In this document: positions 6,311 through 9,313 of the stretch, one piece after another
Layout: each line of letters begins with the position of its first letter
Numbering within the stretch: position 1 is the stretch's first letter
Assembly (NCBI GenBank): GCA_948750805.1
Contig: CAPZYV010000035.1
Location: forward strand, 1-9,313
Reading direction: 5' to 3'
DNA from: an uncultured Bacilli bacterium
GTDB lineage: Bacteria > Bacillota_I > Bacilli_A > RF39 > UBA660
Length of the DNA: 9,313 nt
The notes under the pieces: model-generated
Databases searched by the model: none
What the model saw: only the letters and a program-made list of their open reading frames with translations
What the model was told of the DNA's origin: nothing
Position numbers and translations under genes: made by a program

Positions 6311-7741
6311 TTATTTATATAAATATGGCTCAACTAAATAAATATAATCTTTGCTTAAAATAGTTTTATTATTAAACTCAATTTTAAGCTCTTTAATGTT
6401 TTCGACATTTATTTCAATATCTATTTCTTTTTCACTTTTATTATCAATACTACTTTTATATATTTCTAAATCATCACCATATATAATTAAATCACCATTT
6501 ATATTATCAATTTCTTTAATTAAAATAGTTTTTAATTTTTTATATTCTTTATTTAAGTTATAAACAATTATGCCCTTTTCAATATTTGTATTAAAACTTA
6601 AATTATTATTATATTCTTTATTATTAATTGTTTTCTTATAATTTGAAGATTCAACCCCATAGTATGATAGTCGCTCTTTTTTTAATAAACTTAAAGGTAA
6701 TTTATCTTCATATTTTTCTTTTAATTTAAATAATTCTTTTAAATCATCTTCTTTAACTATATCTTCAATACTATTTATTGTATCATTTATAATATTAACT
6801 ATTTTTTCATAATTAGTATCTTTTTGTAAATCTTCAGCTATATTTTTAGTTGTTTTAATAATATTTGTAAGACAATCATTAAATAATTTTTTATATTCTA
6901 CACTTTCACTTAAATCAATATTATTTGTAATTTTATGAGTATTTAAATATTTTAGTTGTTCTATATATACTTTTAAGTATTCTTCATTAGATGAATTTTT
7001 ATCAATTTTAATTATTTTGTTAGATTTAGCCCTTAAATTTTCAACTTCATCTTGGATATAAGAAGATATAAATTCTTGAGATTTTTTATAATAAGAATCT
7101 TTCTCATCTACTTTTTGATAAAAGTAATAAGCTTTATATAAATCATCTTTTTCTTCATATTTTAAAGCTTCAAAATATGATTCTTTAGAATAATAATATG
7201 TTTTTAATTCAGTCATATATTCATTATAAGTTTTAGTATCTAATATGTATTTTAAACCACTAAAATATTCATATATATCTTCTATAGCATTTTTGACTTT
7301 AGTATAAGATTTTTTTAATGTATCAATGTCTTTGTATTCAGTATTAAAATTTTTTACCCATTGAGAAGTAATATTTTCTACAGTATTTTTAATACTATGT
7401 AAAACTTTTTCTTCATTTTTATTATCTTTTAACACTTTTCCAATATTAATCAATTCTTTATAGTTATTTTCTTTATTGGAACTATAATATCTAGCTAGGC
7501 TATCTTCAACTTTTTTTACAGGATTATTTAATAATATTCCAAGAGTTATTAATGCTATGAAAGTTATTAATAAAACTGAGCCCATTACTATTTTATTTTT
7601 TTTAGAAATATTTGCAAATTTTGTTTTTAATTCATCTTTGAATGTTATTTTTTTTATATCATTATTATTTAAATTATGACCACACTTACTACAGAATTTA
7701 GCATCAACTTCTTGTTTTTCGCCACATTTTTCACAAAACAT
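6311..7741 (-). CDS. Zinc-ribbon, single-TM, extracellular protein with NPCBM-like C-terminal domain
   Basis: This 476-residue protein has three parts. Residues 1-22 form a cytosolic double-CxxC zinc ribbon (C3, C6, C17, C20). After a charged linker, one membrane helix spans about 51-71. The rest is predicted to be outside the cell. Residues 75-350 are strongly helical, Lys/Glu/Asn/Tyr-rich and probably form a helical-bundle or coiled-coil stalk. From about 360 the sequence becomes beta-like, with 'iVYNLnkeYKklk', 'iYGDdleiYkS' and 'vENIKELKIEf' in order. This order resembles the NPCBM (NEW2) carbohydrate-binding fold; it is recognition by eye and needs a profile search. The zinc ribbon/TM/extracellular layout recalls TcaA/YvbJ-type proteins. 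The ATG is set by the zinc ribbon at the N-terminus. GGAG lies 12 bases upstream, slightly far. It is co-transcribed with the Yip1-like gene. Confidence 0.82.
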   Translation of the reverse strand: MFCEKCGEKQEVDAKFCSKCGHNLNNNDIKKITFKDELKTKFANISKKNKIVMGSVLLITFIALITLGILLNNPVKKVEDSLARYYSSNKENNYKELINIGKVLKDNKNEEKVLHSIKNTVENITSQWVKNFNTEYKDIDTLKKSYTKVKNAIEDIYEYFSGLKYILDTKTYNEYMTELKTYYYSKESYFEALKYEEKDDLYKAYYFYQKVDEKDSYYKKSQEFISSYIQDEVENLRAKSNKIIKIDKNSSNEEYLKVYIEQLKYLNTHKITNNIDLSESVEYKKLFNDCLTNIIKTTKNIAEDLQKDTNYEKIVNIINDTINSIEDIVKEDDLKELFKLKEKYEDKLPLSLLKKERLSYYGVESSNYKKTINNKEYNNNLSFNTNIEKGIIVYNLNKEYKKLKTILIKEIDNINGDLIIYGDDLEIYKSSIDNKSEKEIDIEINVENIKELKIEFNNKTILSKDYIYLVEPYLYK

Positions 7742-7785
7742 AAAATTATTCTACTCCTTTATTTATTAGTTTACACTATTTTTTT

Positions 7786-7807
7786 AAGAAAATAAATACT
7801 TTTATTT
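7786..7807 (-). terminator. Weak possible terminator of the glycosyltransferase gene
   Basis: In the transcript AAATAAA/TTTATTT with a four-base loop is followed by a short broken U-tract. All pairs are A-U, so it would be a poor terminator. The 70-base gap to the next gene shows no other hairpin and no convincing promoter, so read-through into the zinc-ribbon pair is possible. Confidence 0.3.
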
Positions 7808-7811
7808 CTAT

Positions 7812-8894
7812 TTAACCATTTATGACACTTTTTATAATTTCATAATTATTATTAAGTCGCTCGGAATCTTTATTAATTTTTAATGCTTCTTCTATATTGC
7901 TTAAAGCTTCAGGATATAATTTTAAATTATAACAAACTAAGCTCATTAATTCATAGACATAATCGTTCCAAGCAAATGCTTCATTTATATATATAGGTGC
8001 TTTTGTTGTTATTTGAAAAGCATTTTTTAATAAAGAATACGCTTCATCATATCTTTTTTCATCAAAATATAGACCAGCTAGTTCGACATAGCTTTCTCGT
8101 AAGTAAGAAGCTTCTTTAATAGCTAATTGATACCACATTTCGGCTTCTTTAGGACGATTTAAATTAAGATAACATCTAGCTATAAAACGCATTGAAGCGC
8201 ATCTTTCAGCATCCCATTTAGCAGTTGGTAAGTTTAAATGTCTTATTAAAGTGTCAATAGATTCTTGATATTTACCATAATACATATATTCTCTTCCTAA
8301 ATAATGCATATTGCGGTCATCATTAGGTTCTTCTTTAACGCTTAGTTCTAGAAGTGGAAGATAACTACTACGAGATTTGGTATTATCTGGATAATGATTT
8401 AATGTTATATTAGGAGCCAAAACAGATACTTCATTTTCTTTAACATTTAATACTTCATGAACAGGATGAACCCATTTGTAACCATGACGACGATGGATTT
8501 TTTCAATATAAAATGTTGTCGCTGGATTGCCATATTCATCAATACTCCAATTATAATTATATTTAACTTTATCAATAGACTTATCCCATATTGCTTCTAG
8601 TTTTTCTCTCCATCCTGTTTCAAATTCTTCATCTAAATCAGTACATACACATATATCAGCATCATTAGGCACCATATCTAGCGATTTATTTCGAGCTACA
8701 TCAAAACGCCAAGGATTAATTACTTCACTTTTAGCATGAACTCCTAACTTTTTAAATAGTTCCATACTATTATCAGTTGACCCTGTATCAAGAACATAAA
8801 TATCATCTGCTTCACTCATGGACTTGACCCAACGTTCAATAAATTTGGATTCGTTTTTGCATATTGCGTATACACAAACTTTGTATTTATTCAT
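7812..8894 (-). CDS. Family 2 glycosyltransferase with C-terminal TPR repeats
   Basis: This 360-residue soluble protein has no signal peptide or membrane helix. The N-terminal GT-A domain (about 4-190) begins with the GT2 pattern ICKNE (11-15) and has DTGSTDNS (36-43). DLD at 86-88 is the nucleotide-sugar/metal-binding DxD. WVHPVHE (141-147) is the conserved late motif of this GT2 subgroup. Residues about 195-355 form at least four TPR-like helical pairs (starting near 195, 232, 266 and 311), a usual protein-binding scaffold. GT2 plus TPR suits transfer of a sugar onto a protein acceptor. The next gene upstream in transcription encodes a Thr-rich collagen-like protein, a plausible acceptor, by analogy with glycosyltransferases beside BclA-type genes. 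A terminator separates the two genes. The start has GGGTGA five bases before the ATG. Confidence 0.9.
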   Translation of the reverse strand: MNKYKVCVYAICKNESKFIERWVKSMSEADDIYVLDTGSTDNSMELFKKLGVHAKSEVINPWRFDVARNKSLDMVPNDADICVCTDLDEEFETGWREKLEAIWDKSIDKVKYNYNWSIDEYGNPATTFYIEKIHRRHGYKWVHPVHEVLNVKENEVSVLAPNITLNHYPDNTKSRSSYLPLLELSVKEEPNDDRNMHYLGREYMYYGKYQESIDTLIRHLNLPTAKWDAERCASMRFIARCYLNLNRPKEAEMWYQLAIKEASYLRESYVELAGLYFDEKRYDEAYSLLKNAFQITTKAPIYINEAFAWNDYVYELMSLVCYNLKLYPEALSNIEEALKINKDSERLNNNYEIIKSVING

Positions 8895-8912
8895 TTATTT
8901 CACCCTATTAAA

Positions 8913-8918
8913 ATTATA
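8913..8918 (-). promoter_or_regulatory. Possible -10 box of the glycosyltransferase gene
   Basis: A perfect TATAAT on the minus strand lies 18 bases before the ATG, downstream of the collagen-gene terminator. The only -35-like hexamer (TTGTTC) is at a poor 19-bp spacing. In such AT-rich sequence this is a weak call. Confidence 0.35.
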
Positions 8919-8964
8919 TATTTAAAAATTATTATTAGAACAATTTAAACTTTTTATTAAATTT

Positions 8965-9000
8965 AAAAAATGCTAAATAGATATATTCTAAATAGCATTT
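8965..9000 (-). terminator. Intrinsic terminator of the collagen-like gene
   Basis: In the transcript, outer arms AAATGCTA/TAGCATTT (8 bp), a 2x2 T/T internal loop, inner arms TAGA/TCTA and a five-base loop make a long hairpin, followed by U's. It lies five bases after the stop codon. Confidence 0.85.
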
Positions 9001-9005
9001 AATTA

Positions 9006-9313
9006 TTAAGCTCCAGCAGGTCCTGTTGGACCTTGCGGTAATGTTAAGTTAAGAACAAAATTTGGAGCAGTACCAGTAATAGTTGCTGTTGCAGATGAGC
9101 CTGGTGCTCCTGTATTTACTGTTCCAATAGTTAAAGTAGGCGTAGCTCCTGTTGGCCCAGTTGGACCTGTTGCTCCTGTACTTCCGGTTGGACCGGTTGG
9201 TCCAGCTACTCCTTGAAGTCCTTGTAATCCTTGAGGACCTGTTGCTCCTGTTGCTCCAGTACTTCCGGTTGGACCTGTTGGTCCAGCTATTCCTTGAAGT
9301 CCTTGTAATCCTT
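9006..9313 (-). CDS. Collagen-like Gly-X-Y surface protein, 3' end only
   Basis: The reading frame is open from the right edge to TAA at 9006-9008, giving 102 visible codons; the start lies outside the window. Eighteen uninterrupted Gly-X-Y triplets ([21 protein letters not shown]) form two 27-residue repeats. A 47-residue tail follows, with a TLTIGTV...TGAPG...ITGTAP...LNLTLPQG core, then GPTGPAGA and stop. Gly-X-Y runs form collagen triple helices in bacterial surface or exosporium proteins (BclA type) and in phage tail fibres. Thr is often in the Y position, as in O-glycosylated BclA. No LPxTG or other anchor appears at the visible C-terminus. The gene has higher GC than its neighbours because of Gly and Pro codons. 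It is followed by a strong terminator and a glycosyltransferase gene. Phage origin is possible but no other phage gene is present. Confidence 0.93.
   Translation of the reverse strand, partial: GLQGLQGIAGPTGPTGSTGATGATGPQGLQGLQGVAGPTGPTGSTGATGPTGPTGATPTLTIGTVNTGAPGSSATATITGTAPNFVLNLTLPQGPTGPAGA
9150..9311 (-). repeat. Two 81-bp in-frame tandem repeats in the collagen-like gene
   Basis: Units 9231-9311 and 9150-9230 each encode 27 residues (nine Gly-X-Y triplets). They differ at a few positions: GIA vs GVA, and GATGPQ vs GPTGPT at the end. Near identity at the DNA level, including long exact stretches, points to recent unit duplication. More copies probably lie beyond the right edge. Confidence 0.85.

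Noticed and set aside
6006..6341. Plus-strand ORF of 111 codons across the Yip1-like gene start
   Set aside because: It is antisense to the zinc ribbon and Lys-rich tail. The hydrophobic translation is what AT-rich antisense of Lys/Glu codons gives.
6351..6563. Plus-strand ORF of 70 codons, very hydrophobic
   Set aside because: It is the antisense image of the NPCBM-like domain, a Leu/Ile/Ser-rich artefact with no ribosome site.
9150..9313. Regularly spaced repeats that might look like a CRISPR array
   Set aside because: The period is 81 bp, a multiple of three, the whole stretch codes for Gly-X-Y triplets, and there are no unique spacers.
1..9313. Mycoplasma-type code (UGA=Trp)
   Set aside because: Trp is TGG where I checked it (glycosyltransferase W22), and TGA ends the SDR gene with a normal ATGA overlap to the next start.
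9006..9313. Prophage tail-fibre region
   Set aside because: Collagen-like repeats occur in phage fibres, but no other gene in the window is phage-like and the next gene is a glycosyltransferase, so the call was not made.

Overview
The window comes from a very AT-rich, low-GC bacterium of the Bacillota/Mycoplasmatota type. All nine genes lie on the minus strand. They have purine-rich GGAG-type ribosome binding sites, TATAAT-like promoters often extended by TGn, and short A/U-rich intrinsic terminators. Trp is read from TGG where I checked it (in the glycosyltransferase), and TGA acts as a stop in the 3625-4560 gene. The standard bacterial code therefore fits, and the UGA=Trp code of Mycoplasma does not. 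An uncultured gut Bacilli lineage is a reasonable guess, but no rRNA or marker gene here confirms it.

In transcription order (high to low coordinates): (1) the 3' end of a collagen-like Gly-X-Y protein (9006 to beyond the right edge) with a strong terminator; (2) a cytosolic GT2 glycosyltransferase with TPR repeats (7812-8894), a good candidate for decorating the Thr-rich collagen-like protein; (3) two membrane proteins with N-terminal zinc ribbons, 15 nt apart (7741-6311 and 6295-5426). The first ends in what looks like an NPCBM-type carbohydrate-binding domain and the second is a polytopic Yip1-like protein. A terminator closes this unit; (4) a tight three-gene operon with its own promoter: ZIP-family metal transporter (5325-4573), NAD-dependent epimerase-type SDR (4560-3625) and patatin-like phospholipase (3628-2579, ATGA overlap); (5) yebC of the YeeN/YebC2 subtype with its own promoter and GAAA-loop terminator (2518-1796); (6) an unrecognised signal-anchored extracellular protein (1682-819); (7) a left-edge-truncated membrane protein matching the C-terminal half of the DUF2207 family (657 to beyond position 1).

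Most of the window concerns the cell envelope: surface protein, glycosylation, membrane-anchored domains, metal uptake and lipid hydrolysis. The more interesting points are the glycosyltransferase/collagen pair with 81-bp in-frame repeats, the zinc-ribbon/NPCBM-like protein beside a zinc-ribbon Yip1-like partner, a ZIP transporter lacking the usual TM5 metal-site glutamate, and a shared leader block in front of the two left-most genes. No CRISPR array, insertion sequence, tRNA or rRNA was seen. No intergenic gap exceeds about 165 bases.
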